A stretch of 64,000 bases of DNA, taken from positions 25,228,120 through 25,292,119 of the forward strand of contig CM059568.1 of the NCBI GenBank assembly GCA_030386875.1, written 5' to 3'. The notes below the pieces were generated by a model, which ran no database searches, was not told the DNA's origin, and saw only the letters and a program-made list of their open reading frames with translations. How positions within the stretch are numbered: the first letter of the stretch is position 1; each line of letters begins with the position of its first letter. Below are positions 32,826 to 43,300 of the stretch, in pieces. The stretch is from Morinoia aosen. Lineage: Eukaryota; Arthropoda; Malacostraca; Amphipoda; Talitridae. The translations under genes were made by a program, and so were the position numbers.

Positions 32826-34046
32826 TGTCAGGTCGAGTTCTGGTTGACAAATACAAACGGCTACCTACAGCACTTTGATAAGTAGCAGGGTCAAATTCGA
32901 CATCATTTGGGGAGCATATCGGATTTACATTTACATCAGCGGGAGTTGCAACAGGTTCACAATTATCAAAGCCAAATTTTGACAACAGAGCCTCAGTGTA
33001 AGCAGTTTGATTTAAGAAAACATTGTTTTTAGATTGTACAACACTTACACCTAGGAAGTAACTCAGCACACCAAGGTCTTTCATTTTGTATTGGGTAGAA
33101 AGACTCATCTTTATTTGATTTATTTCGTCACCAGACTCAGAAGCAATTATTAGATCGTCTACATACACCGCCACAATACACAGTTTCTTCACTTGAACAC
33201 GAGTGTATATACAAGCATCACTCTTAGATTGTGCAAAACCCAATTTCTTCAAATAGCTATCTAGTGTAGTATTCCAACACTTAGGAGCTTGTTTTATTCC
33301 GTAGAGCGATTTTTGTACTTTACACACAAGATTTTCTTGCCTTTGATAATAAAACCGTCAGGTTGAACCAGGTACAGTTCTTCAACCAGTTCTCCATTAA
33401 GAAAGACTGTTGCAACGTCCATGTGATGGACTTGCATGTTGCATTTGGTAGCCAAAGCTAGTACTGTCCTGACAGATTCAAATCGAACCACGGGACTGAA
33501 GGTCTCGTCGTAGTCAGTGCCATATTTTTTGAGTAGCCTTGAGCCACAAGGCGAGGTTTGTACGAGCAAATGCTTCCGTCGGGTCCGGTTTTTCTTTTAA
33601 AGATCCACTTTGATTTGATAGGTTTTTTTGTCATTAGGACACTCTACAAGAGACCATACTTTGTTTTGATTTATAGACTCCATCTCATTCTCCATAGCTG
33701 TTTCCCATAGTTTTGCTTCTGGTCCACTGAGTGCTTCTTGAACACAAGATGGTATATCAAGCTCATTTTTCATTAAATACACCCATTCACCTAACCTATC
33801 AGGAGCGCGTCGATACCTGGCTGATTGTCTAGGCTCCACTCCCTCCATCCCAGCATCTGACTGTGTATTGTTGTGCGCTAGCGGAATTTCTATCTTCGCT
33901 TCGGCACACAATAGAACGGAAGGCGCAAGGATTCCAAAAGAATGCGAGGTTTCTTCGGTTTTATTTCTTACCCAGACGACTCCGTAATTCTGCACAGACA
34001 GGTATGATTCAGGCTCTGACCAGGAATTGCATGACAAGGAAATCAT
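32826..34046 (-). pseudogene. Copia reverse transcriptase (frameshifted)
   Basis: Three pieces: 34046-33597 (RQSARYRRAPDRLGEWVYLM, LWETAMENEMESINQNKVWS), 33569-33294 (DYDETFSPVVRFESVRTVLA, MQVHHMDVATVFLNGELVEE, with the first catalytic Asp) and 33327-32826 (KSLYGIKQAPKCWN, AVYVDDLIIAS with the YVDD site, DLGVLSYFLGV). Frame changes near 33597 and 33310 separate them. This is the standard copia RT, which copies the element's RNA in the cytoplasmic particle. The active-site residues remain but the frame is broken. Confidence 0.85.
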
Positions 34047-34232
34047 AATTTAAGATCGTAGGCGAATGATCAATTAATTTATATAGCACCGCACAACAAT
34101 AAAGTGAATTCATACCTCGAGGGTACACGAGAAATAGCTGAGTGAGACATAAGAGGCCATAGAATAGTAGCACATAAAAAGGGAATTCGCCACCCTGCTA
34201 ACGACGTGGCACAACGACGATTCACAATGTTA

Positions 34233-34480
34233 CGATTATTATTATTATTATATAAGAAAGTTTTAGCTTCCCTCAACCACGACAAAGAAGTCCCAAGAGA
34301 GGAAAGAGGAAGGCACCATCTAGCATGGAGTTGAGGGAACGCGGAAACTAAGCATAAGGTGCACAAAACAGTAAGCTAAGGAAGAGATTCATGAAACAAG
34401 AAGAAGTTTCTGTTGCATTTACAGGGAAGAGAATAAGTCTTCACTCACGGAACACATCGCTAGAAAACACATTTCTAAAA
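34233..34480 (-). mobile_element. Second retroposon related to the one at 32453
   Basis: It shares AGAGGAAAGAGGAAGGCACC and CATGGAGTTGAGG-like words with 32520-32570. On the minus strand it ends in a run of TAA units (plus strand GATTATTATTATTATTATAT at 34234). The left-hand limits and a target duplication were not found. Confidence 0.5.
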
Positions 34481-34877
34481 ACACATTTGCAATACACGCA
34501 CAGGACCAAAAAGGACAAACTACTCGCACACGCATTGATTACAACATTTTTGGCGTCCTGACCAGCCTTTTAGAATTTAAAACTCTCGAGATAAGGAACA
34601 CATTTCATCCTCTACATGGAGTAAATGACAAGGCAAGTTTAGTTTTGTAAATCACACATGGGAGTTTTATGAATTTTAGGCTATAAGGACAGCTTCCCCC
34701 ATACGAAACCTTTTTTTTATTATTGAACCTGGAGCAATGAAATTTGGTATACTGATAGGAACTGCAATTTAGAATCGATTATACTTGTGGAAAAAGTACG
34801 ATTTTCCTGGAACGAAAATGGGAAATCGAAGAAAACGAACATTTAGGGGGGGTTTTCAAAATGCTTCTTGTCCGACA

Positions 34878-35141
34878 GTTTTTGAGCTACAGTAATGTTT
34901 TTGGTATCGTTGGATGCGGAAAGACGTGAACATTCCAAAAACTCAAATGGTTTTTTTCCAATTTTCGAAATAAGAAAAAACGTGAAAAAAAAAAAATATT
35001 TAATCGAAAAAATGCGGATTTATGACGTCATATCTTTTGAACATGAATTTATATCAACAAACTATTCAAGTTTTTGACAAGCCCTTGCTTTTCCGCATCT
35101 AATGATACCAAAATTATCACTGTAGCTCAAAAACTGTAGGT
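34878..35141. repeat. Short foldback with 46- to 48-bp arms
   Basis: The left arm, beginning ACAGTTTTTGAGCTACAGTA at about 34878, and the right arm, ending CTGTAGCTCAAAAACTGTAG at about 35141, are inverted repeats including GGTATCGTTGGATGCGGAA and TTCCGCATCTAATGATACC. About 170 bases separate them. This is MITE-like, but no terminal duplication was seen. Confidence 0.65.
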
Positions 35142-36956
35142 GAAGAAGCATTTTGCAATCAAAAGTCCATTATTTACAATATAAGCAAAACAAAGAAACA
35201 TAAACAAATGTAATTAAAAATTTTTTTAAATTTTTGGTCCAGGTTAGACCCCTGAAAGAGAGACAAGTAAAGAGACATAGGAGATGACATGGCAAAGTCA
35301 AGCCGTGAAGGAAGTGCCATGGGGGAGGTGTAACATGATAAAATATCCCTTCCCCACCCCTCCCCCCATTTTTCAAACCCCCGTAGCGGGCGAACGAGTG
35401 AACGTACAAGTCTCATTTTTTCACAGAATGTACCTGACCTCCTACACTTCCTACTGCAGCAATAATCCCCATATCATCTATAATCTCAAAATAGGGGTTC
35501 CTATGGGGGACGCTGTCCTTAAATATGTGCAACAATACTCACAGACGGTGGGGGAAGGTCCCTCACTTTAGGCCTGGAATAGCCTATTTTAACACATAAA
35601 ATAGGCGACTACCTTTGTCTTTTTCTTTACTCTACCTGTGGAAAAGAGACAGCAAAATTAGGTCTCTGACGCTGAAACAAGCTGAAATGTAACAGCGGAC
35701 TGGTACTACAGCCTATCCAGCCGCAGAATCAGACTTAAGATACACCAATTCGCTTAATTTAAACACCAAGCAGCAAGTACACATTCATCAACGTCGCTCC
35801 GGAAACACAAATCACATGGGCTAGTGGTCTCAAATTTCTGCGCCTATTCTCAGTCTACTGAGAATGCCGTAACTTTAGGCTTCCACCTTACTGACTAGCG
35901 CAACTTGCCCAGCACAGTTCATAGGTGAGAAGCCAATCGACTAAAAGATATTTTACTTTGTTTCATATCTTTTACTTAACGAATGTTATAGAGAGCGCAA
36001 TACAAAGACAAGAAAAATCATGTTTCCAAGTTGGTACAAGTTTAGCACGATGTGTCATGAATTTTTCAATATCAACAACTGATGTCTAATCCATGGAAGA
36101 ACCACCACATAGTTTTTATTTTTAGTACACAAATCTTTCAATAGTGACGCAATGGTTGATTTGTATTCTTAATTAAATGTAAAATTGTGTTAGTTTTGTG
36201 TCAAACTATGAAATGTAATAAACTTAAATAAAATCATCTGTGTCAATTCAAATGCATTGAAATGTCAGTCTTTCCATGTTACATTTACCGCCTATGACAC
36301 TGTTTACCATGTTTGATTATTATGCAAATATTGCTGAGCAAAAAAAAAACATTTAGACGTTAATACAGGATCACTTTGAACAATGAAAGAAAAATAGGAA
36401 TCAGTTTATCTGTTAAACCACACATTCACTGAACCTGTCTGATACTCAAGCTTTCTTCATCTTGGGTTGTTAAAACTTAGCATGAGAATGCACATGTTAA
36501 ACCTAACTTCAGAGTTAAATTGTTTAACAGGCAAATCTGTAAAATCACAGTGTTCAGCTAAAATACCGTTAACCTAAAATCTGACTAATTTCCAGCATCA
36601 CACTGCAGCTGCAGAGCGCACCAGATTCACAACATTACAATGGCTAGTGACTCAATGTGGACGACTCACCGGCCGCCAGAAGCATCCTCGAATGCTCTAG
36701 AAACCGGCCGTCCACCGCTATCAACACGAGATTTGTAAAGCAATCGACAAATATAGCTAGTAATGGAACACGTTCAAGTTGATAAAATTTCTAACGCGAA
36801 TTCACTTTTAAAAGACACAGAAACTTAAGATTATCCGGGAACCTGTTCCTCCCACGAGCACTTCAATTCAAATAACACGCTGCGTCACTCTTGCGGACCA
36901 GCGCGGATCCGCAAAATGTTGCCGAAATAAAGTTGTCAAAATTCTTTTAATTTTCT

Positions 36957-36974
36957 CACGTCTTGCAAGACGTG
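36957..36974. repeat. Perfect 18-bp palindrome
   Basis: CACGTCTTGCAAGACGTG reads the same on both strands. It sits exactly where copia integrase sequence ends and the 2.9-kb foreign block starts. It may be a breakpoint product or chance. Confidence 0.6.
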
Positions 36975-37935
36975 ACAGACTGTCTATGCTCCACCCCTCC
37001 CTCAGAGTCTTCTAGTTCTGGATCCGGAGGAAGAAGAGTAAAATTACCATCATTTACTTCTGAAGGCTCCTTCTCAATTGGCATCTGCTGAGATTCATTG
37101 AACATAACGTCTCTACTCAAAAATATCCTTCTGCTGCTTATGTCATACAGACGATATCCCTTGGATCCACTTCCATATCCTACAAGAACACACGGTTTAG
37201 ATTTTGGATCAAGTTTTTCCCTCTCATTTTTGGGGACATGTGCGTACGCACTGCATCCAAAGGTTTTGAGGTGCTGCACATTGGGCTTGTGTCCATTAAG
37301 GGCCTGATAAGGGGTCATATCATTCAATGCACTAGCAGGGCTCCTATTTTTGACATACACGGCAGTTGATATAGCTTCACCCCAGAATGATTTTGGTAAC
37401 TTTGAACCAGACAGCATAGCTCAAGGAGAGTTCTATTCATTCATTCTGCAACTCCATTTTGTTCAGGTGTCTCAGGCACAGTTTTTTCATGGATAATTCC
37501 TTCCCTTTTTAGGAATTGTTCAAAGTCATTAGAGATGTATTCCCCACCGTTATCGGAGCGCAGAATTTTAATTTTGTGATCATAGTGATTTTCTACCAAA
37601 GATTCGAACTCCTGAAACACATTAAAAACATCACTCTTATGTTTGATAATGTACACCCAAGTATATCTGGAGTGGTCGTTTATGAAGGTTACAAAATACC
37701 TTCCACTCCCAAGTGATATGGGATTAAGCTGGCCACACACATCACTGTGGATAAGTTCTAAGGGTCGGCGTTCCCTTTTGTGATTTGTTTTGGGGAACAG
37801 AAGCCTATGATTTTTACCATCACAACAGTTTTCACAAAAAATGTTATCTCCACTCACAGAACAATCAAAACCTCTAACAAGATTCTTAGTGGCTAATTTC
37901 TTAAGATTATTGAATCCTCGATGACAAAACCGTTA
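36975..37935 (-). pseudogene. Copia integrase (frameshifted)
   Basis: The right part (37857-37441) contains the core with HSDVCGQLNP (first Asp), RSDNGGEYIS (second Asp) and ETPEQNGVAE (Glu), the D,D-35-E triad, and an upstream FCENCCDGK zinc-type segment. A frame change near 37430 leads to SFWGEAISTAVYVKNRSP and GYGSGSKGYRLYD (37417-36975), the C-terminal part. The pre-integrase region just upstream carries an in-frame TAA near 37935. The catalytic triad is kept. The enzyme would insert the cDNA, giving the 5-bp duplications seen at the ends. Confidence 0.85.
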
Positions 37936-37971
37936 ATGCCACAGAATTTCATCAGAGGAAACGTTCATGCA

Positions 37972-39156
37972 TTAAGCAGCTGAATTAACGGTGCAATTAA
38001 GTTTATACAATTTTCCTACTTTACTGCCGAAGGCAATTAATTCATCGTCTTTATTTACAATCTTACATGAGCTTTCGTCAAAGTAAACTGAGTTTCCACT
38101 TTCTGTAATCTGAGGCACAGAAAGTAAATTGTACGCTAAGCCAGGTACATACAAGACATTCTTAACAACACAGGTATCTACTAGACCTTTAGGCAACAAC
38201 ACCATAACTTCAACATCACCTACACCAACACCTTGCAAGTTTCTACCATCACCAACTTCAATGTTAATTGGACTAGATAGCTCATTCATACAAGAAAAAT
38301 CATTCCTATTATTACACATGTGTGCTGTTGCACCGGAATCAATTACCCAACAATTATTGATATTTATCACAGACAATGCACTGATATAATTTGTTTTACC
38401 TGCTAAAAAATTGTTTTGGTCGTCTGTGTGGTTCCCATCTTCTTTCTTCAACTTTTCTTGATAGATCCAGCACTTGGCACGTAGGTGTCCCAATTTTCCG
38501 CATTCGAAGCATCTTGAGTTTTTCAATTTGGAGGTCACAAGGGATTTTTCACTGAAGTGTGAAGCATTTTGGTTTTTCAGTTTTGCTTCTTCATTCAGAA
38601 GACGCTCTGTCACAATATCCCATGACGGTAGTTTTTCATGAGCTTCCAGTGTAGTCATCAGTGTGGAGAAATGGTCGGGAAGTGACGACAGCAAGATTAT
38701 TACACGACTTTCTTCATCAACAGCGTCATCAATCACACTCAAGGACTCAAATATTTCGACAAATGCTTTGAGATGAGTTTGTAAGTCTTGGTCTTCTTTT
38801 AGTTTCATGTTGTAGAGTCTTTTGCGTAGTCTGAACTTGTTAGACCAAGTTTTCTTTTGGAATGTATCTTCAATCTTATGCCATAGTTGCACAGGGTCAG
38901 TAGGATCACCCAATGAATAAAGTTGACTTGTTTCGACACCAAGCACAATTGTTGCAAGTGCACTGTCACGTCTTTCTTCAAATTTTCTTTGAGCAGTCTC
39001 GTCCGTAGTCTGTGGCATGGTTTCCGTTCCTCGAACCAAGTTCCACAGTTTTTCTTTCATCAGGATCATCTTCATTTGCAGCTTCCACGTAGGATAGTTT
39101 TTATCATTAAGAGCCGTGAGGCAGTTCTTTGCACTTTCACTTACGGAGCCTGCCAT
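37972..39156 (-). CDS. Copia gag with zinc knuckle and aspartic protease
   Basis: 394 codons from ATG 39156. Residues 1-210: capsid-like helical region typical of copia gag (YPTWKLQMKMILMKEKLWNL, VIILLSSLPDHFSTLMTTL). Residues about 219-233: zinc knuckle CFECGKLGHLRAKC (C-x2-C-x4-H-x4-C). Residues about 270-280: VIDSGATAHMCN, the active site of the retroviral-type protease. The frame then ends at a TAA (37972) where an intact copia would continue into integrase. This is probably a nonsense change, since the same frame goes on to a second TAA. It forms the particle shell and matures it. Confidence 0.85.
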   Translation of the reverse strand: MAGSVSESAKNCLTALNDKNYPTWKLQMKMILMKEKLWNLVRGTETMPQTTDETAQRKFEERRDSALATIVLGVETSQLYSLGDPTDPVQLWHKIEDTFQKKTWSNKFRLRKRLYNMKLKEDQDLQTHLKAFVEIFESLSVIDDAVDEESRVIILLSSLPDHFSTLMTTLEAHEKLPSWDIVTERLLNEEAKLKNQNASHFSEKSLVTSKLKNSRCFECGKLGHLRAKCWIYQEKLKKEDGNHTDDQNNFLAGKTNYISALSVININNCWVIDSGATAHMCNNRNDFSCMNELSSPINIEVGDGRNLQGVGVGDVEVMVLLPKGLVDTCVVKNVLYVPGLAYNLLSVPQITESGNSVYFDESSCKIVNKDDELIAFGSKVGKLYKLNCTVNSAA

Positions 39157-39290
39157 GTTTCTTTCTCTTTCACCGTTTCTGTCTCACACAGCACTAACAA
39201 ATCACCAACGTCTGTTCTCGCTGTCCCGGGCTGTTTTTCGCTTCGGGACTTAGGATACCCTCACTTGATATTGCTTCATCGGAAGGTTTT

Positions 39291-39304
39291 CTGGGCCCAT
39301 AACC
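39291..39304 (-). promoter_or_regulatory. Copia primer binding site for tRNA-iMet anticodon arm
   Basis: Directly after the 5' LTR end (minus strand ...CTCCAATA) comes GGTTATGGGCCCAG. Its complement CTGGGCCCATAACC is the anticodon stem-loop sequence of eukaryotic initiator methionine tRNA (anticodon CAT). Drosophila copia uses an internally cleaved tRNA-iMet in this way. Confidence 0.8.
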
Positions 39305-40369
39305 TATTGGAGTTAGGTTAACCCGCGCACTGTAACTGGTCGCCTCATTTACCAGGCTCACTGGTTGCCAGACGTAAGGCATAACCCCAAGTTGTTATAC
39401 ACCAAAATGATCGTCTCAGCGAGTGCTACACAGCTGGAGCCAGAAACCCCCACATTGTGGGGGTTAAGGCAGAGCTCCAACCACTTGGAAGTTGGGAGGG
39501 GTAAGCACAGTCAGTGTGGTAAATGAGGCGACCGTGAGAGGGTGTGCGTGCGAACAGTCAGTGGCAGCCTCAGTTACCAGCGAAACTACTCAGGGCCTTA
39601 TTTCGCCTTATTTCGTAAAAATGGCAAATAAGACAAATCTGAAGTCAGTAGCGTGTAGAGCAGTATTTTATTCATATTGTGTGAAAATTACAAGTTTCGA
39701 AACACTATACTTACAGTAATATAACCAGACATGCAAACATGCATTTATGTAGGAACTAAAACGAAGAATGGATAACACCTAGTAGACATAAATGGTCATA
39801 ACTTTTTTTCTAATTGTTGTAGAGGAAAAATAAAAACATCAGCAGGTTTGGAAGGATTTTCTGCATAAAATAGCAGTGAAAAACATTACATTGTTCCCAA
39901 AACACAAAAATGGCCATTGATCTCTTTGAAGCAATGTTGTGCAAAAATCTACGGAGTTTGACTCCATATTACAAAGAAACGGTTCAAGTTATCAAAAATC
40001 TGACAACATCAAAGTGTAAAGCAACATTTTTTACTCATTACTTCATATTTTTACATCTCTGCCTATTACGGTAAGTGAACAGGGAACGGCAGAGTAACGC
40101 GGGTAAATTGACTACTTTTCTGAGGGATGCGCGACCGTGCGCGGGTTAAGTAAGACGAGACACTTGGAGTTTGTATAATCAGTACACACAGCAGGACACA
40201 GTTTACATCACGAAGGATAGCGGTGGAGTGGGCTCCAGCCAAGCCCGAGAACCATGAGCTCAGTTCTCAGCGCGGAGTACTGTCTAAACACGTTCTAACA
40301 CAAGAACACTGTAACATTATCAGTATTATACACATATACATTCAAGGTGCTACAATAAAGGTTTCAACA
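39305..40369 (-). repeat. Copia 5' LTR, interrupted by a MITE
   Basis: The LTR is 39305-39321 plus 40146-40369. It begins (minus strand) TGTTGAAACCTTTATTGTAG and ends CTAACTCCAATA, like the 3' LTR. The interruption at TTAA is the element 39322-40145. Confidence 0.85.
39322..40145. mobile_element. piggyBac-like MITE at a TTAA site
   Basis: The ends are CCCGCGCAC (39322-39330) and its exact complement GTGCGCGGG (40137-40145), flanked by TTAA on both sides (39318-39321 and 40146-40149). The 3' copia LTR has a single TTAA here. A TTAA target and CCC-starting termini are the signature of the piggyBac superfamily. The 824 bases hold no transposase. Subterminal words GGTAAATGAGGCGACCGT and GGTCGCCTCATTTACC are inverted copies. 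Confidence 0.85.
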
Positions 40370-40374
40370 GTTTG

Positions 40375-43300
40375 CACAGGTGATTCTCAACACTGGGTAT
40401 GGGTTTCTAGTCACAAAACTCTCGAACCAGCAAAAACTGTTCATTTTTCACAAAAGGCTGATCACTGTAGCGCACGTGTGTTTTGTAAGGTTGCTCTGTT
40501 GAGACTGTCTTCATAGTCAGGAGATTGGAAGTACTAGGCCTACGATTCCTTCCAGTAAACTATTTTTTCGTCCTGTAATCCGATACCTCCAATTCACCGA
40601 TGGTTCCCCGCTAATGAAAAGGGGACGATTCGTCACGGCTGCCATCGGTCGCTTGTTTGGATGCAAGTGTTTCTGAGTCGTTTGGAAGTGCCTTGTGCCA
40701 AACAGCCTTGGCTGCTTTCCATTGTTTAGTTGTGAATTATTTTCTTTTACTTTAGACTAATGTCCCATCTTGTATCTTAAATTCGGTACAATATTCATCG
40801 AAGTAAAATTCACATGACTGAAGAATGAAATAAGTAGTCTGAAAATACAACAGATGGTGATGCATAACTTTTATAGGCATGATTCATTAAGAAATTCAAT
40901 AAACTTTGTTATTTTTTTATTTCAAATAATGTTAAAAATTACGAAAGTAGGATTTTTCAGTTTAAAAATTTTTCGACATGGAAATAATTTACTCTTGCTT
41001 TGTGCAGTTATTGTACCTCATGGTAATCGCTCAATTCGCATAACATGAATTACATTAAAAAATTGGGCTTTTTTTCCATTTTTACACTCCGATAGTAAAA
41101 ATTTGAAATGTTGAAGAGAACCCAGGAAAAGTAATTTAAATTAGGCAGCACTTGAACAGCAAAAAAAATGCAGCTTTTTATGAGTGTACATTTGTGACAA
41201 AATTAATATAAGATTTTTTCCATAGAAGTGAGCTGCATTGAAAATTATATTTGTTTCATGGATGACCTACATGTACTGCATCATTAAAAAGTTAAAAATA
41301 AAGCGTAAATAATGAAGCTAAATTTGAATGCCTGTGTTCACTCAGATTTTAGAACTATCAGAAGGATCGAAGAACTCCACTCTTTACTTCATAACTTCCA
41401 AAGATCTCATGTTACCGCAGAAATTTACAGAGAAAATTTCTGTCTTTTCGCTTCTTTAACAACACAAAGTCTAAATTTCCGCTCGTTGATTCAAGCACCA
41501 AAAATACCAGGCTTAATGTAAACTCATTGTTGATGTTAGACATGTAAACTCAATGAATGTATTTCAACAGCAGGGATTTTAGAAATGAATTCGAAAAGAA
41601 GGGAAGCTAAAGATCCAATGGCTGTGTGAACGCTTTTTACACAGCTGGAAGTAGAAATATATTTTTTCAACACGACCGAAAATAAATTAAAATTGATCAA
41701 TTAATGACGAATTTACAGTAAGCTATAAACTTTATAAACTAAACTGCTGACCTCATTTTTGACCGGCTTATCTGATATCTAGCGATAGGTGGAGACCGAT
41801 TCGTCTGCTGGTTGTCTCCATTGGCCTGCTGGTAATTGTTAGAAGTCGGAGCTTTAATCGACTGTGTCTTCACTTAACTCGCCTGTTGAAGAAATAGATA
41901 AAGTCATTTTATGATGTTTTGAGCGCCGTTAGTAAATCACAGCCATGTAAGTGTGCTGAGCTTTGATGAAAGGATACAGGATTGCTAACACTGTAATTTC
42001 GCCAAATTGTTCATGTTGAGCACTCTCTCGTACATTCGTCAGTAAAATTCCTAGCTTGTAATTTGGAAATGTTTCCCAACTCGTGCGCCAAAAAAATCAA
42101 AATGTTAACCACTGAATAAATACAGGCCACAGATTACCGCTTTGTCTCTAATTTCCTGTGTGGTATCTAATACTTGTGTAACACTCTGCAGTGCAGAGTT
42201 GCAGAGTGTTACAATAATTTGAAATACATTAAATTAAATGCAATAAATAAAATACAATAAATAAAGTGCTCAATAATTGTCTCATTATACTCATTAATAA
42301 TTTAAATAATGCACTCATTATTTTCGAAGAGTAGCCCCACTTTTGCAACTTAAATTAGATATAAGCCAAAATTATTCCATGTGATTGGAAAGCATAAAAC
42401 AAAGTTATTGTTTCAACATAAAGAAGATAATAAAAATACCATTCTAAGATGATCGTCAATAATGAATCGTGAAAATGTAATGAAGTGTGGTGACAAATCA
42501 AATCCCTCGATTGCGTAATAGTTGATCCCATTCTTGACAATTTCTTGTCGATTTCAATATAAAAACTTCAGGTTTCATATATTTGCAGCGGTTTTCGAGC
42601 TGCACGACGACGGATGTGAAATCATTGAGCGTGTGATGCTGCTTGCGTCCTCTCATGCTCTGCTACATGCACAGCTGGTCTCATGGAGCAGGTTCCTTGT
42701 GATGAAGTGCACTCAGAAAATGAACAAATTTGACTTAAAGCGCAATCCGAAAATAATATCACTGCTGTTGAAGTGAATTTTTCGTGTGGGGAAGAGACAA
42801 ATTATTCGCGCAAATGCAGAAAAACTTACTCAATATCTCATAGAGTGACGGATGTATCACAGGTTCGCACAAGCGACCACGAGTTACGTGTCATTGAGAA
42901 AATATCGCATACATTGAATAATTCAGAAAAATAATCAGATGCAGTCGCAACTACTACAATCAACCTCAGCTTCATTCTCTGTCTCCACAGGACAAATTCA
43001 CTTCAACAGCAGTGATATCATTTTCGGATTGCACCTCAAGTCAAGTTGGTTCAATTTCTGAATGCATATCAGCACGAGGAGCCTGCTTCATGAGACGAGC
43101 TGTGCATGTAGCAGCGCATGTGAGGACGAAAGCAGCATCACATGCTCAATGGTTTCACATTCGTCGTCGGGCAACTTGAAAAATGCTGCAAACTAATGAA
43201 ACCATAAGTTTTTATATTGAAAATCGGCAAGAACATCTCAAGAATGTGACCAACTATTACTCAGTCGAGTGATTAGATTTGTCATAACATTTCATAGCAT

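Larger units (their letters stand above)
34047..36955. other. Non-copia sequence between integrase and RT of the copia element
   Basis: About 2.9 kb not expected in copia. At its edges two homologous but not identical versions of the same pol segment occur (EGGVEHRQS at about 37000 and EGVEPRQS at about 33830), so it may result from recombination between two copia copies as well as insertion. Contents: a retroposon-like segment with a TTA-repeat tail at about 34233-34480, a foldback at 34878-35141, and otherwise unrecognised AT-rich DNA with no gene. An 18-bp perfect palindrome marks its right edge (36957-36974). Confidence 0.55.
31574..40369 (-). mobile_element. Ty1/copia retrotransposon, full-length but decayed
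   Basis: This element is on the minus strand with TG...TA LTR ends, flanked by the 5-bp duplication GTTTG (31569-31573 and 40370-40374). Gene 1 has the empty site CAATAAATTTGCACAGG. Order from right to left: 5' LTR (40369-39305, interrupted by a MITE), primer site, gag-protease, integrase, RT, RNase H, purine tract GAGAAGGAG, 3' LTR (31810-31574). Domain order PR-IN-RT-RH is that of copia, not gypsy. Further insertions lie at 32453-32825 and about 34047-36955. Confidence 0.9.

Noticed and set aside
36600..36955. Promoter or first exon of a captured host gene next to the copia joint
   Set aside because: It is GC-richer than its surroundings, but no start codon context, splice site or conserved frame supports it.
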